Assembly: GCA_001770655.1 (NCBI GenBank)
Contig: MERQ01000002.1
Location: 8,877-56,352 of the forward strand
Reading direction: 5' to 3'
Origin: Betaproteobacteria bacterium RIFCSPLOWO2_12_FULL_68_20
GTDB taxonomy: Bacteria > Pseudomonadota > Gammaproteobacteria > Burkholderiales > SG8-39
Length of the DNA: 47,476 nt
Made by a program: the position numbers and the translations under genes. Position 1 is the first letter of the stretch, and each line of letters starts with the position of its first letter. Below are positions 36,064 to 44,789 of the stretch, piece by piece. Under the pieces are notes generated by a model. That model was not told the origin of the DNA, made no database searches, and worked only from the letters and a program-made list of their open reading frames with translations.

Positions 36064-36846
36064 TCAGATCAGCGAGCCGCGGTTCGCCATTCCGCCGTCG
36101 ATGGTGACGATGGTGCCGGTGGTGTAGGACGAGAGGTCGGAGGCGAGCAGCGTGACCGTCGCGGCGATCTCCTCCGGCGTCGCCGAGCGCGCCAGCGGAA
36201 ATCCCTTCTCGAGCTCGCGCCAGCGCGCGGCGTCGCCGAAGCGCGCCTGCGCCTCCTTCTTCATGAGCCCGACCAGGCGCTCGGTCGCGACCGGGCCCGG
36301 GTTCACGCCGAGCACGCGCACGCCGAAGTCGATGCTCCCCGCCCCGAGCGCGCGCGTGAACGCCATCAGCGCCGCGTTGCCCGCGGCGCCGGCGATGTAG
36401 CCGTAGTCGACGCGCTCGCCGCCGTTGCCGATGATGTTGACGATCACGCCGCGGCGGCGCGCCTTCATGCGCGCGTAGAACACCCGCGACAGGTTGATGT
36501 AGCCGAACACCTTGAGGTCGAACGCCTGGCGCCAGCGCTCCTCGTCCACCTCGTCGAGGGCGCCGCGCGGCGTCGCGCCGGCGTTGTTGACGAGGATGTC
36601 GAGCTCGCCGCAGCGCGCCCCGAGCTCCTCGGCCCGCCCGCGCCCGGCCAGATCCATCGCGTGCACGGTCACGGGGACGCGGTGGCGCGCGACGATCTCT
36701 CCGCGCGCCGCCTCGAGGTCGGCTTGCGTGCGCGCTACGAGGTGCAGCGCGCAGCCCTCGGCGGCGAGCTGCCTGGCGACGGCGAGCCCGATCCCCTTCG
36801 ACCCGCCGGTGACGAGCGCGACTCGGCCGTTCAGTCCGAGTTCCAC
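36064..36846 (-). CDS. SDR-family protein with non-canonical active site
   Basis: A 260-residue short-chain dehydrogenase/reductase. The cofactor motif TGGSKGIG and NNAG are intact. The catalytic Ser-Tyr-x-x-x-Lys is not: the strand reads NIIGNGG where Ser is expected, and the helix reads YIAGAAGNAALMAFTRALG, with Asn at the Lys position. Some betaproteobacterial SDRs carry this same AGNAAL variant, so it is a subfamily feature rather than a mutation. It starts at a GTG at 36846, a few bases after the PaaK-like gene stop. Its reaction is unknown; it may bind NAD(P)H and use another mechanism or act on an acyl-CoA. Confidence 0.85.
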   Translation of the reverse strand: MELGLNGRVALVTGGSKGIGLAVARQLAAEGCALHLVARTQADLEAARGEIVARHRVPVTVHAMDLAGRGRAEELGARCGELDILVNNAGATPRGALDEVDEERWRQAFDLKVFGYINLSRVFYARMKARRRGVIVNIIGNGGERVDYGYIAGAAGNAALMAFTRALGAGSIDFGVRVLGVNPGPVATERLVGLMKKEAQARFGDAARWRELEKGFPLARSATPEEIAATVTLLASDLSSYTTGTIVTIDGGMANRGSLI

Positions 36847-36847
36847 G

Positions 36848-38221
36848 TCACGCCTCCTTCCCCTGCGGCTCCACCAGGATGAGCTTGGTCTTGTGCGCGT
36901 CCCGCGGCAGGCTCCCCGGCGCATGCCATTCGATCGCCGGGGCGACCCGAAGCTCGGCGCGAAAGCGCGCCATCAGATCGGCTTCGAGGGCGGGGAGGTC
37001 GCCGGCGCGCGTGTCCGCGCCGTGCTCCGCGCGCAACCTGAGCGGCGGATCGACCTTCGGCCCCGGACGCGCGAGCACGATGCGGAAGCTCCCGGTCACG
37101 CGCGGCATGAAGGCGGCGAGCACGTTGCGGATCGCCTCGGGATACACGTTCACGCCCTTCACGATCAGCATGTCGTCGGTGCGCCCCACGATCTTGAAGC
37201 GCATCCCGGGCATGCCGCAGGCGCAGGGCCGGGTCCACACCTGGATCAGGTCGCCGAGCGCGTAGCGCATGAACGGGCCGCCGCGCCAGTCGAGAAAGGT
37301 GAACACCATTTCGCCGACCGCGCCTTCGGCGATCGCGATCGGCGCCCGGGTGTGCGGATCGACGAGCTCGAGCAGGCAATGGTCCTCGGACACGAAGTGC
37401 ATGCCCTTGTATTCCTCGGGCGGCTCGTCGCAGGAGATGCCGTGGAAGGCGTGGCCGCCGCCGGTATGGTCGAACACGCGGGCGCCAAATCCGTCGGCGA
37501 GCGCACGCCGCACGCCGGGGTTGCCGCCGCCCGGCTCCCCGGCGCAGAAGAACCAGCGCAATCCGAGCGCGCGCGCGTCGCCCGCCCCCGCCTCGGGGCA
37601 CTGCTCGATCAGATACTGGCCGAAAGAGGGCGTGGCGATCAGCGCGTGCGCCCGCGTGAGCCGCGCGTACTCGAGCACGCGGCGCGTGCCGCCCTCGATG
37701 CCGACCGGCACGACGCAGGCGCCCATGTGGATGATTCCCTCCGACAGCGGCAGACCGCCGGTGAACATCGAGAGCGAGAGCGCCTGGATCATGACGTGGC
37801 CCGGGCGGATGCCGGCGCGCCAGTACTTGCGCGCGTGCATCTCGTTCACCACCGCGACATCGTGTGCAGTAAGCGTGTAGAGCGTCGGGATGCCGGTGGT
37901 CCCGGAGGTCGCGCTGATGCGCACGATCTCCTCGGGCGGCGCGCACGCGAGCAGGGCGTACGGCGTGCCGTGGCGCTCGAGCGATTCCTCCTGCACGCGC
38001 CGGTGCTCGGCCTTGTCCATGATCGGCACCCGCGCGAAGTCCTCGAAGCTGCCGACGCCGCCGGGCGCGATTCCGGCCGCGTCCATGCGCGCGCGGTAGT
38101 ACGGCGAGCGCTCGTAGTTGTACGCGACCTGGCGCTTGAGGCGCGCGAGCTGCAGGTCGCGCATCTCGTCCGCCGGCATGCGCTCGATGCGCTCGTTCCA
38201 CAGCGGCCGCGTTTCAGTCAC
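36848..38221 (-). CDS. Phenylacetate-CoA ligase-like adenylate-forming enzyme (PaaK family)
   Basis: A 457-residue ligase of the PaaK type: ISATSGTTGIPTLYTLT (phosphate loop), DHTGGGHAFHGISCDEPPEEYKGMHF, and KIVGRTDDMLIVKGVNVYPEAIRN. The GTG at 38221, overlapping the epimerase-like gene, gives the family's usual N-terminus (LWNERIERMPADEMRDLQLARLKRQVAYNYERSPYYR); longer frames run into the upstream gene. It activates an aromatic or other carboxylate with ATP and CoA. Together with HyuAB2 it recalls ketone carboxylase pathways, in which the carboxylated product is then ligated to CoA. That parallel is inference. Confidence 0.88.
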   Translation of the reverse strand: MTETRPLWNERIERMPADEMRDLQLARLKRQVAYNYERSPYYRARMDAAGIAPGGVGSFEDFARVPIMDKAEHRRVQEESLERHGTPYALLACAPPEEIVRISATSGTTGIPTLYTLTAHDVAVVNEMHARKYWRAGIRPGHVMIQALSLSMFTGGLPLSEGIIHMGACVVPVGIEGGTRRVLEYARLTRAHALIATPSFGQYLIEQCPEAGAGDARALGLRWFFCAGEPGGGNPGVRRALADGFGARVFDHTGGGHAFHGISCDEPPEEYKGMHFVSEDHCLLELVDPHTRAPIAIAEGAVGEMVFTFLDWRGGPFMRYALGDLIQVWTRPCACGMPGMRFKIVGRTDDMLIVKGVNVYPEAIRNVLAAFMPRVTGSFRIVLARPGPKVDPPLRLRAEHGADTRAGDLPALEADLMARFRAELRVAPAIEWHAPGSLPRDAHKTKLILVEPQGKEA

Positions 38222-38612
38222 GCTGGCAGATCTCGAACAGCAGCCCGGTGACCGGATCCGGCTCGAAGAACGCGACCCGCCCGTGCGCGCCCCGGCGCGG
38301 AAAGCCCTCCATCGGCTCGAATCCCGCCGCGCGCAGCTCGGCGATCGCGCGCTCGAGGTCGACAACGCGCGCGGAGACGTGGTTGAGGCCGGGCCGCCCG
38401 CCCATCACGCGCCGCGCGAACGCGTCGTTCGTACCGGTGTACTGCAGCAGCTCCACCGTGACGTTGCCCGCTTCGAGCTCGGCGACCCGCAGGCCGACGT
38501 CGGCAAGCTCCTTCAACTTCGCCGGCTCGCCGAAAAGCGGCTTGAGCCTCGCGAGCGCCGCGTCCAGGTCGGCGACGAGGATGCCGATGTGATCGATTCT
38601 CGGCGCGCTCAT
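38214..38612 (-). CDS. Glyoxalase-fold protein, methylmalonyl-CoA epimerase-like
   Basis: A 132-residue vicinal-oxygen-chelate protein with two half-domains. The metal positions match methylmalonyl-CoA epimerase: His in IDHIGILVADL, Glu/Gln in VELLQYTG, His in GLNHVSARV and Glu in LLFEICQ. The segment FPRRGAHGRVAFFEPD is also like that family. It would isomerise the 2-epimer of a methylmalonyl-type CoA ester, which fits the mutase at 25709 although that gene is in another operon. The start overlaps the stop of HyuB2. Other VOC functions such as a dioxygenase or lyase are possible. Confidence 0.78.
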   Translation of the reverse strand: MSAPRIDHIGILVADLDAALARLKPLFGEPAKLKELADVGLRVAELEAGNVTVELLQYTGTNDAFARRVMGGRPGLNHVSARVVDLERAIAELRAAGFEPMEGFPRRGAHGRVAFFEPDPVTGLLFEICQRD

Positions 38613-40357
38613 CGTTTCCTCAGCCCGGCGGTGCGCTCGCGATCGAGCGCGAGCGTCGCCGGGTCGATCGCGACGCCGTAGTCGGCGCGCGCCGCCTCGA
38701 TGCTCAGGAGCCCGTCGCGCACTTCGGCGAGCACCCGTTCCGCCGGCCGCTCGAACGGATCGCCGTAGCCGCCGCCGCCGCCCGCCTTCTGGTTGAAGAC
38801 CGTGCCCGCGGGAATGCCGCGGATGATCTCCTTGGATTTCGCGCTGCGCCGCGTTCCGTCGGGATACGCGAGGGTGATCGAATTGCGCGAGCCGGGCCTG
38901 CCGCCGAAAAAGCCGAACGCGCGCGCCTCCTCCTCGACGCCGTCGCCGAACGCGACCCCGGTCACGTTCTCGCCGCGCATCACGAATTCCGTTTCGACAC
39001 CCAGGCCGCCACGCCAGCGGCCGGCACCCGCCGAGTCGGGGAGGTACTCGTGCTTGAGGAGGAAATGCGGATCGTGGATCTCGAACATCTCGTAGTCCTG
39101 CGCCAGGATCCCGCCGGCGCAGTTGATGAGCCCGATGTGGTCGTAGCCGTCGGCGCCCGAGGTCGCGCCCGAGCCGCCTTTCAGCGCGAGGAACAGGATG
39201 TCCACGTAGGGCAGGCCGCGGCGGGGGTCGTGGCCGGACACGGCGAAGCCGAGAAAGCGGTTCCAGCCCGCGGTCACCATCTTCGGCAGCGCTTGCGCGA
39301 ACGCGCGGAAGATCGCGTCCGACGTGGGCCCGGTGATCGAGTTGCCGAAGGTGGTCGCCGCGGGGAAGCGCGCGTTCAGGAACGAGCCCTCCGGATTGAC
39401 GATGCGGATCGGGCGCAGCAGCCCCGCGTTGTGCGGAATGTCGGGCCGGATGAGCATCAGGAACGTGAGAAGCAGCGCCGAGGCGGTGGCCGAATATGGC
39501 GCGTTGACGAATCCCGGCGTCTGGGGCGAGGAGCCGCTGAAGTCGAAAGTGATGGCGTCGCCCTTCACCGTCACGGCAAGATTGATCTTCATCCGCGTGC
39601 CCTCGGTCACCCCGTCGTAGTACGCGTGCGACTCGCCGCGGTAGGTGCCGTCGGGAATCGCCGCGATTTCCTTGCGCACCATCGTCTCGGTGCGGTCGAA
39701 GAGCGATTCCAGCAGCCGCTCGAGGCGCTCGCGGCCGAAGCGCGCGACCAGCGCCTTCACCCCGCGCTCGCCGACCGCGCAGCCGCCGATCTGCGCCTTG
39801 ATGTCCTCCTCTACGATTCTCAGGCGGATGTTGGCGAAGATCAGGTTCCAGACGTCGCGCCTGAGCTTTCCCCGTTCCACGATCTTGACGGCGGGAATGC
39901 GCAGCGCCTCCTGCCACACCTCGCGCGCCTCCGGGTTGTAGCCGCCCTGCACGGCGCCGCCGATGTCGGCCTGGTGGCCCTTGCACGCCGCCCACGCCAC
40001 GAGCTTCGCGCCGGCGAATACCGGCTTGAACACCGCGACGTCGTTGTTCTGGTTGCCGCCGCTGAACACGTCGTTGTGCAGGATCACGTCCCCGGGGTGC
40101 ACGTCGCCGCCGAAGAACCGGATGACGTGCTCGCAGGCCGGCTGCAGCGCGAAGGCGAGCACCGGGATGTACTCGGTCTGCTCGAGCATGCGCCCCTTCG
40201 CGTCGTACAGCCCCGTGACGAAGTCGCGCGCCTCGTTCAGGATCGGCGAGCGCGTCGTCCTGAGGAGGGTCAGCCCCATCTCCCCGGTGATCGACTTCAG
40301 GCGCCGCTGCAGCACCGCAACCTGGATCGGATCGGCCTTGCCGGTCTTGCGCTTCAT
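38609..40357 (-). CDS. Hydantoinase B/oxoprolinase family protein (HyuB, second pair)
   Basis: A 582-residue HyuB-type catalytic subunit (DPIQVAVLQRRLKSITGEMGLTLLRTTRSPILNEARDFVTGLYD, GDVILHNDVFSGGNQNNDVAVFKPVF, GPTSDAIFRAFAQALPKMVTAGWNRF, GGGGGYGDPFERPAERVL). It is distinct from the first copy, about 30 residues longer, and not a recent duplicate by eye. It forms a complex with the overlapping HyuA2 (ATG at 40357, inside the HyuA2 stop). Likely an ATP-dependent amidohydrolase or ketone carboxylase. The neighbouring CoA ligase supports the latter. Confidence 0.9.
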   Translation of the reverse strand: MKRKTGKADPIQVAVLQRRLKSITGEMGLTLLRTTRSPILNEARDFVTGLYDAKGRMLEQTEYIPVLAFALQPACEHVIRFFGGDVHPGDVILHNDVFSGGNQNNDVAVFKPVFAGAKLVAWAACKGHQADIGGAVQGGYNPEAREVWQEALRIPAVKIVERGKLRRDVWNLIFANIRLRIVEEDIKAQIGGCAVGERGVKALVARFGRERLERLLESLFDRTETMVRKEIAAIPDGTYRGESHAYYDGVTEGTRMKINLAVTVKGDAITFDFSGSSPQTPGFVNAPYSATASALLLTFLMLIRPDIPHNAGLLRPIRIVNPEGSFLNARFPAATTFGNSITGPTSDAIFRAFAQALPKMVTAGWNRFLGFAVSGHDPRRGLPYVDILFLALKGGSGATSGADGYDHIGLINCAGGILAQDYEMFEIHDPHFLLKHEYLPDSAGAGRWRGGLGVETEFVMRGENVTGVAFGDGVEEEARAFGFFGGRPGSRNSITLAYPDGTRRSAKSKEIIRGIPAGTVFNQKAGGGGGYGDPFERPAERVLAEVRDGLLSIEAARADYGVAIDPATLALDRERTAGLRKR

Positions 40358-42426
40358 GCGCTGAGAATGCAGTTGTCGAGCGCATCGTACTGCGCGCGCC
40401 AGCCGCGCGGCACGAAAACGCTGGTGTTGACCGACTCGATGATCGCCGGCCCGGCGAGGCGGTTGCCGTGGGTCAGCCGGTCGCCGTCGTACACCGGGAC
40501 CTTCGAGAAGCGCGCGCGCTCGGGCAGATACACGGGACGATGTGCCTTGAGGGCCGCTCTTGCGCCGGTCTTCGCGCGCGGCGAGCGGGCGAGCGCGGGC
40601 TTCGCGGTCACGCCGAGCGCGCCGAGGCGAATGCTCAGCAGCTCGACCGGCGTCGCCTCCTCGCGCAGCGCGTAGCCGTAGAGCCGGTCATGGCGCGCGT
40701 GGAACCGGTCGCGAACCGCGCGCCAGTCGGAGCGCGCGATGCATTCCCGCGGCACCGCGACCGTCACTTCATGGTATTGCCCGAGGTAGCGAAGGTCCAT
40801 GCTGTAACGGAACCGCTGGTGCGTGCGTGCGATGCCCTCGGCGGCGAGCGCCTCGCGCGCCTCGCGTTCCATTTCGCGCGCAAGCGCCATCACCCCGGGA
40901 AGGGCGGCGCGGCGCTCTGGGAGCAGGCGCGCGAAGCTGCGCACGTAGTCGTGCTTGAGGTCGGTGCGCAGCATCCCGGAAGCGCAGAAGATCGGCGAGT
41001 CGCGCGGCACGATCACCCGCCGGATGCCGAGCTCGGCGGCGATGTACGCGCCGTGCACCGGGCCCGCGCCGCCCGCGCAGATGAGCGGGAATTCCCTCGG
41101 ATCGTAGCCCTTCTCGATCGAGATCTCGCGGATCGCGGAGGCCATGTTGACGTTGATGACGTGGAACATGCCGTGCGCGGCCTCGAGCACGCCCATGCCG
41201 AGCGGCGCGGCGACTGCCTCGCGGATCGCGCGTTCGGCGGCACGCGCCTCGAGCCGCATGCGCCCGCCCGCGAAGTACTCCGCCGACAGGTAGCCGAGCA
41301 CCAGATTGGCGTCGGTGCAGGTCGGCTCCTTGCCGCCGCGCCCGTAGCACGCCGGTCCCGGGTCGGCGCCGGCGCTCTGCGGGCCCATGTGCAGCAGGCC
41401 GCCCTCGTCGATCCACGCCACCGAGCCGCCGCCGGCCCCGATGGTGTTGATCTCCATGGAAGGAAGCGCGAGCGCGTAGCGGTTGACCGTGCCGCGCGTC
41501 GTCACCGCCGGCTCGCCCTCGAGCACCAGCGCCGCGTCGAAGCTCGTGCCGCCCATGTCCACGGTGATGAAGCTTCGCTCGCGGCGCGGCGCCATGCAGG
41601 CGAGGCCGGCGGCGGGCGCCGCCGCGGGGCCGGACAGCAGCGTCATCGCGGGCAGGCGCGCGACGCGCTCGGGCGCGGCCACGCCGCCGTTCGACTGCAT
41701 GACGAGCAGCGTCCTGCGGAACCCCGCCGCGGCGAGCCTGCGGGTGAGGTTGGCGAGGTAGCGCGAAAGGATCGGGCCCACGCCGGCGTTCAGCACCGTG
41801 GTGCTGGTGCGCTCGTAGAAGCGCACCTGCGGCAGAACGCGCGACGACACCGACAGGTACGCCCGCGGCATGCGGTTGCGCACGATGCGCGCCGCGGCCT
41901 CCTCGTGCGCGGAGTTGGCGTGCGCGTGCAGAAAGCAGATCGCCACCGCCTCGACGCCTTCGCCGCGAAACCGCTCCAGCGCCTGCTCGACGTCCGCCGC
42001 CCGGAGCGGCGTCACTACGGTGCCCTCGGCGTCGACCCGCTCGGTCACCGGCAGCCGCAATCGGCGCGGCACGAGCGGCTCGGGCGGGTGGTAGCGGTTG
42101 TCGTACATCTGCTCGCGCACGCCGCGGCGCATCTGCAGCGCGTCGCGAAAACCGCGCGTCGTGAGGAGCCCGGCGCGCGCCGTGTTGCCGGTCAGGATCG
42201 CGTTCGTCGTGACCGTGGTGCCGTGCACGATGAGCTCGACCGCCCCAAGGAACCGCGTCAGCGGCATCGCTTCGGCTGCAGCGAGCGCGGCGAGCCCGGC
42301 CATGACCGCTACTGAGGGGTCGGCCGGCGTCGAAAGCTCCTTGTGCACCGCGGGCCGGCCGCGCGCGCGCATCAGCTGAAAATCGGTGAAGGTCCCGCCG
42401 ACGTCGATTCCGATTCTGAATGCCAT
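40354..42426 (-). CDS. Hydantoinase A/oxoprolinase family ATPase (HyuA, second pair)
   Basis: A 690-residue actin-fold ATPase subunit. MAFRIGIDVGGTFTDFQLM, VRFYERTSTTVLNAGVGP, ITVDMGGTSFDAALVLEGE, NTIGAGGGSVAWIDEGG and GADPGPACYGRGGKEP are the family motifs. It heads the leftward operon and diverges from the ABC transporter with a 113-base gap. The ATG at 42426 has no strong ribosome site, which is unusual for an operon head. An FNR-like box begins 10 bases upstream of the start. Substrate unknown; see HyuB2. Confidence 0.9.
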   Translation of the reverse strand: MAFRIGIDVGGTFTDFQLMRARGRPAVHKELSTPADPSVAVMAGLAALAAAEAMPLTRFLGAVELIVHGTTVTTNAILTGNTARAGLLTTRGFRDALQMRRGVREQMYDNRYHPPEPLVPRRLRLPVTERVDAEGTVVTPLRAADVEQALERFRGEGVEAVAICFLHAHANSAHEEAAARIVRNRMPRAYLSVSSRVLPQVRFYERTSTTVLNAGVGPILSRYLANLTRRLAAAGFRRTLLVMQSNGGVAAPERVARLPAMTLLSGPAAAPAAGLACMAPRRERSFITVDMGGTSFDAALVLEGEPAVTTRGTVNRYALALPSMEINTIGAGGGSVAWIDEGGLLHMGPQSAGADPGPACYGRGGKEPTCTDANLVLGYLSAEYFAGGRMRLEARAAERAIREAVAAPLGMGVLEAAHGMFHVINVNMASAIREISIEKGYDPREFPLICAGGAGPVHGAYIAAELGIRRVIVPRDSPIFCASGMLRTDLKHDYVRSFARLLPERRAALPGVMALAREMEREAREALAAEGIARTHQRFRYSMDLRYLGQYHEVTVAVPRECIARSDWRAVRDRFHARHDRLYGYALREEATPVELLSIRLGALGVTAKPALARSPRAKTGARAALKAHRPVYLPERARFSKVPVYDGDRLTHGNRLAGPAIIESVNTSVFVPRGWRAQYDALDNCILSA

Positions 42427-42435
42427 GCGGAAAGT

Positions 42436-42449
42436 TTGATTTAGATCAC
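42436..42449 (+). promoter_or_regulatory. FNR/ANR box between HyuA2 and the ABC transporter
   Basis: TTGAT-TTAG-ATCAC matches TTGAT-N4-ATCAA at 9 of 10 positions. A possible -10 (TAGAGT, 42473-42478) lies about 33 bp from the box centre, a class II activator spacing for the rightward transporter promoter. The box is only 10 bases from the leftward hyuA2 start codon and could block that direction. Confidence 0.6.
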
Positions 42450-42539
42450 GTTCGGGTGCACGATTTCACCCTTAGAGTCTCACATTCCTTCCCGGCGGAG
42501 GATCGGGCGGAATTCCCTGTACACAAGGAGGAGAGAGAA

Positions 42540-43679
42540 ATGACCCGCAGATTCTGCACTGCAATCGTCGTCGCCGCGGCCGCGCTTGCCGCGGGCGCCG
42601 CCAACGCCGAGATCACGGTGGGCGTGACGCTGGGCGCCACCGGTCCCGGCGCGTCGCTGGGCATCCACTACAAGAACGCGTTCCAGCTCGTGCCGAAGAC
42701 CCTCGGCGGCGAGCCGGTCAGGTACATCATCCTGGAGGACGGCTCGGACGCGACCAACGCCGGCAAGAACGCGAGGAAGCTCGTCACCGAGGACAAGGTC
42801 GACGCGCTCATGGGCTCGAACGGCGTGCCCTCGTCGCTGCAGATCGCGCAGGTGGCGTTCGAGACCAAGACCCCTTACCTGGTCCTGACGCCGATCTCGC
42901 TGCCGCCGGAGAAGTACTTCTGGGCGTTCATCGTGCCGCAGCCGACCGAGCTGATGATGGGCGCGGTCGCCGAGAACATGAAGGCGAACGGCGTGAAAAC
43001 CGTCGGCTTCATCGGCTTCTCCGACGCCTGGGGCGACCTGATGTACAAGGCGACCAGCTTCCACGCGGCGAAGTTCGGCTACAAGGTCGTCACCGACGAG
43101 CGCTACGCGCGCGCCGACACCAGCGTCACCGGGCAGGTGCTCAAGATCCTCGCCGCCAAGCCCGACGCGGTGGTGGTCGGCGGCTCGGGCACGGGGGGCG
43201 CGCTGCCCCAGGTCGCGCTGGTCGAGCGCGGCTACAAGGGCCGGGTCTACCACAATCACGGCACCGTCAACCGCGAATTCATCAAGGTCGGCGCAAAGGC
43301 GGTCGAAGGCGCGATCGCCCCGACCGGTCCGCTGATGGTCGCCGAGACCCTGCCGGCGGGCAACGCGAGCAAGGCAGTGGCGTCCGAATTCGTCAAGCGC
43401 TACGAGTCGACGTTCGGCGCCGGCTCGCGCAACGCCTTCGCCGGCTACACGTTCGATGCCGTGAAGCTGCTCGACGCCGCCGTCCCCGCGGCGATGAAGA
43501 AGGCGAAACCGGGAACGCCCGAGTTCCGCGCGGCGCTGCGCGAGGCGCTCGAGGGCGCGAAGAACGTGGTCGGCGTGCACGGCGTGTACAACGTCACGCC
43601 GCAGAACCACAACGGGCAGGACGAGCGCTCCCGCGTGCTGGTGCGCGTCGAGAAAGGCGAATGGCGGCTGATGAAGTAG
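42540..43679 (+). CDS. Branched-chain amino acid-type ABC transporter substrate-binding protein (LivK-like)
   Basis: A 379-residue periplasmic binding protein. Its Sec signal peptide is MTRRFCTAIVVAAAALAAGAANA with cleavage before EITVG. The receptor family ligand-binding domain has VTLGATGPGASLGIHYKNAF, DGSDATNAGKNARKLVTEDKVDALMGS and FAGYTFDAVKLLDAAV. AAGGAGGAG lies just before the ATG. Proteins of this HAAT family bind amino acids, but also aromatic acids, amides and urea. It is the first gene of the transporter operon and is separated from the permease by a terminator, which would make the receptor more abundant than the membrane parts. Confidence 0.94.
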   Translation: MTRRFCTAIVVAAAALAAGAANAEITVGVTLGATGPGASLGIHYKNAFQLVPKTLGGEPVRYIILEDGSDATNAGKNARKLVTEDKVDALMGSNGVPSSLQIAQVAFETKTPYLVLTPISLPPEKYFWAFIVPQPTELMMGAVAENMKANGVKTVGFIGFSDAWGDLMYKATSFHAAKFGYKVVTDERYARADTSVTGQVLKILAAKPDAVVVGGSGTGGALPQVALVERGYKGRVYHNHGTVNREFIKVGAKAVEGAIAPTGPLMVAETLPAGNASKAVASEFVKRYESTFGAGSRNAFAGYTFDAVKLLDAAVPAAMKKAKPGTPEFRAALREALEGAKNVVGVHGVYNVTPQNHNGQDERSRVLVRVEKGEWRLMK

Positions 43680-43705
43680 AGTAAGGCAGCTCGCACGCTG
43701 CAAGA

Positions 43706-43732
43706 GGGGACGGGCGACCGTCCCCTTTTTTT
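43706..43732 (+). terminator. Intrinsic terminator/attenuator between binding protein and permease genes
   Basis: Perfect 8-bp stem GGGGACGG / CCGTCCCC with a GCGA loop and seven T. It lies 26 bases after the binding-protein stop and ends 13 bases before the permease start. Partial read-through would set the ratio of binding protein to transporter. Confidence 0.88.
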
Positions 43733-43745
43733 CGGGCTCCCCGGC

Positions 43746-44789
43746 ATGGGCGCGGACATCTTCGCCTGGCTCGTCCAGGACGGCATCACCAACGGCGCGA
43801 TCTACGCGCTGCTGGCGCTCGCGCTGCTGCTGGTGTTCACGGTGACGCGCGTGATCTTCGTGCCGCAGGGCGAGCTCATCACCTTCGCCGCGCTGTCGCT
43901 CGCCATGCTCGAGTCCGGCCGGGTGCCCGGCACCGTCTACATCCTGGTGTTCGGCGGGCTCGCCGCCGCCGCGATCGAGGCCGTCGTCGCGTTGCGCGAG
44001 CACAGGCTGCGGCGCCTGCCGCGCATCGCAATGCTCTACGTCGCGCTGCCGCTCGCGGTCGCCGCGGCCGTGTGGTGGGCGGCGCCGCGCCGGCCCGACC
44101 AATGGGTCCAGGTCCTGCTGGTGCTCGCCATGGTGGTGCCGCTCGGCCCGATCATGTACCGCATCGCGTACCAGCCGCTCGCCAGCGCCTCGGTGCTGGT
44201 GCTGTTCATCGTCTCGATGGCGGTGCACTACGTGCTCACCGGCCTGTCGCTCGTCTTCTTCGGCGGCGAGGGGCTGCGCTCGAGCGCGTTCTCGGACGCG
44301 AAGTTCAGGCTGGGCGTGGTGGACGTCACCGCGCAGAGCCTGTGGGTGGTGCTCGCCAGCCTCGTGATCATCGTCGCGCTGTGGCTGCTTTTCGAGCGCT
44401 CGATCTACGGCAAGGCGCTGCGCGCCACCGCGATCAATCGCGTCGGCGCGCGGCTGGTGGGCATCCCGACGGTGCTGACCGGACACTTGAGCTTCCTGCT
44501 CGCGGCGTTCATCGGCGCCGTGTCCGGCATCCTGATCGCGCCGATCACCACGCTGTATTACGACACCGGGTTCCTGATCGGCCTGAAGGGCTTCGTCGGC
44601 GCGATCCTCGGCGGCATGGCGAGCTATCCGCTCGCCGCGCTCGGCGCGCTCGCGGTCGGGCTGCTCGAATCGTTCTCGTCCTTCTGGGCGAGCGCGTACA
44701 AGGAAACCATCGTCTTCGGGCTCATCGTGCCGGTGCTGGTGTGGCTGTCGCTGCGCTCGCGCCACGTCGAGGAGGAGGAAAGGGAGTGA
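43746..44789 (+). CDS. Branched-chain amino acid-type ABC transporter permease (LivH-like)
   Basis: A 347-residue inner-membrane protein with about eight hydrophobic segments. The LivH signature GITNGAIYALLALALLLVFTVTRVIFVPQGEL opens the protein. ATAINRVGARLVGIPTVLTGHLSFLLAAFIGAVSGIL is the coupling region facing the ATPases. It is longer than a typical LivH (about 290-300) because of an extra hydrophilic-hydrophobic stretch around residues 75-120. It overlaps the next gene by four bases. Confidence 0.92.
   Translation: MGADIFAWLVQDGITNGAIYALLALALLLVFTVTRVIFVPQGELITFAALSLAMLESGRVPGTVYILVFGGLAAAAIEAVVALREHRLRRLPRIAMLYVALPLAVAAAVWWAAPRRPDQWVQVLLVLAMVVPLGPIMYRIAYQPLASASVLVLFIVSMAVHYVLTGLSLVFFGGEGLRSSAFSDAKFRLGVVDVTAQSLWVVLASLVIIVALWLLFERSIYGKALRATAINRVGARLVGIPTVLTGHLSFLLAAFIGAVSGILIAPITTLYYDTGFLIGLKGFVGAILGGMASYPLAALGALAVGLLESFSSFWASAYKETIVFGLIVPVLVWLSLRSRHVEEEERE

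Noticed and set aside
36512-38251. Long plus-strand frame over the SDR and PaaK-like genes
   Set aside because: The minus strand encodes two clear enzymes with intact motifs; the plus frame is a shadow.
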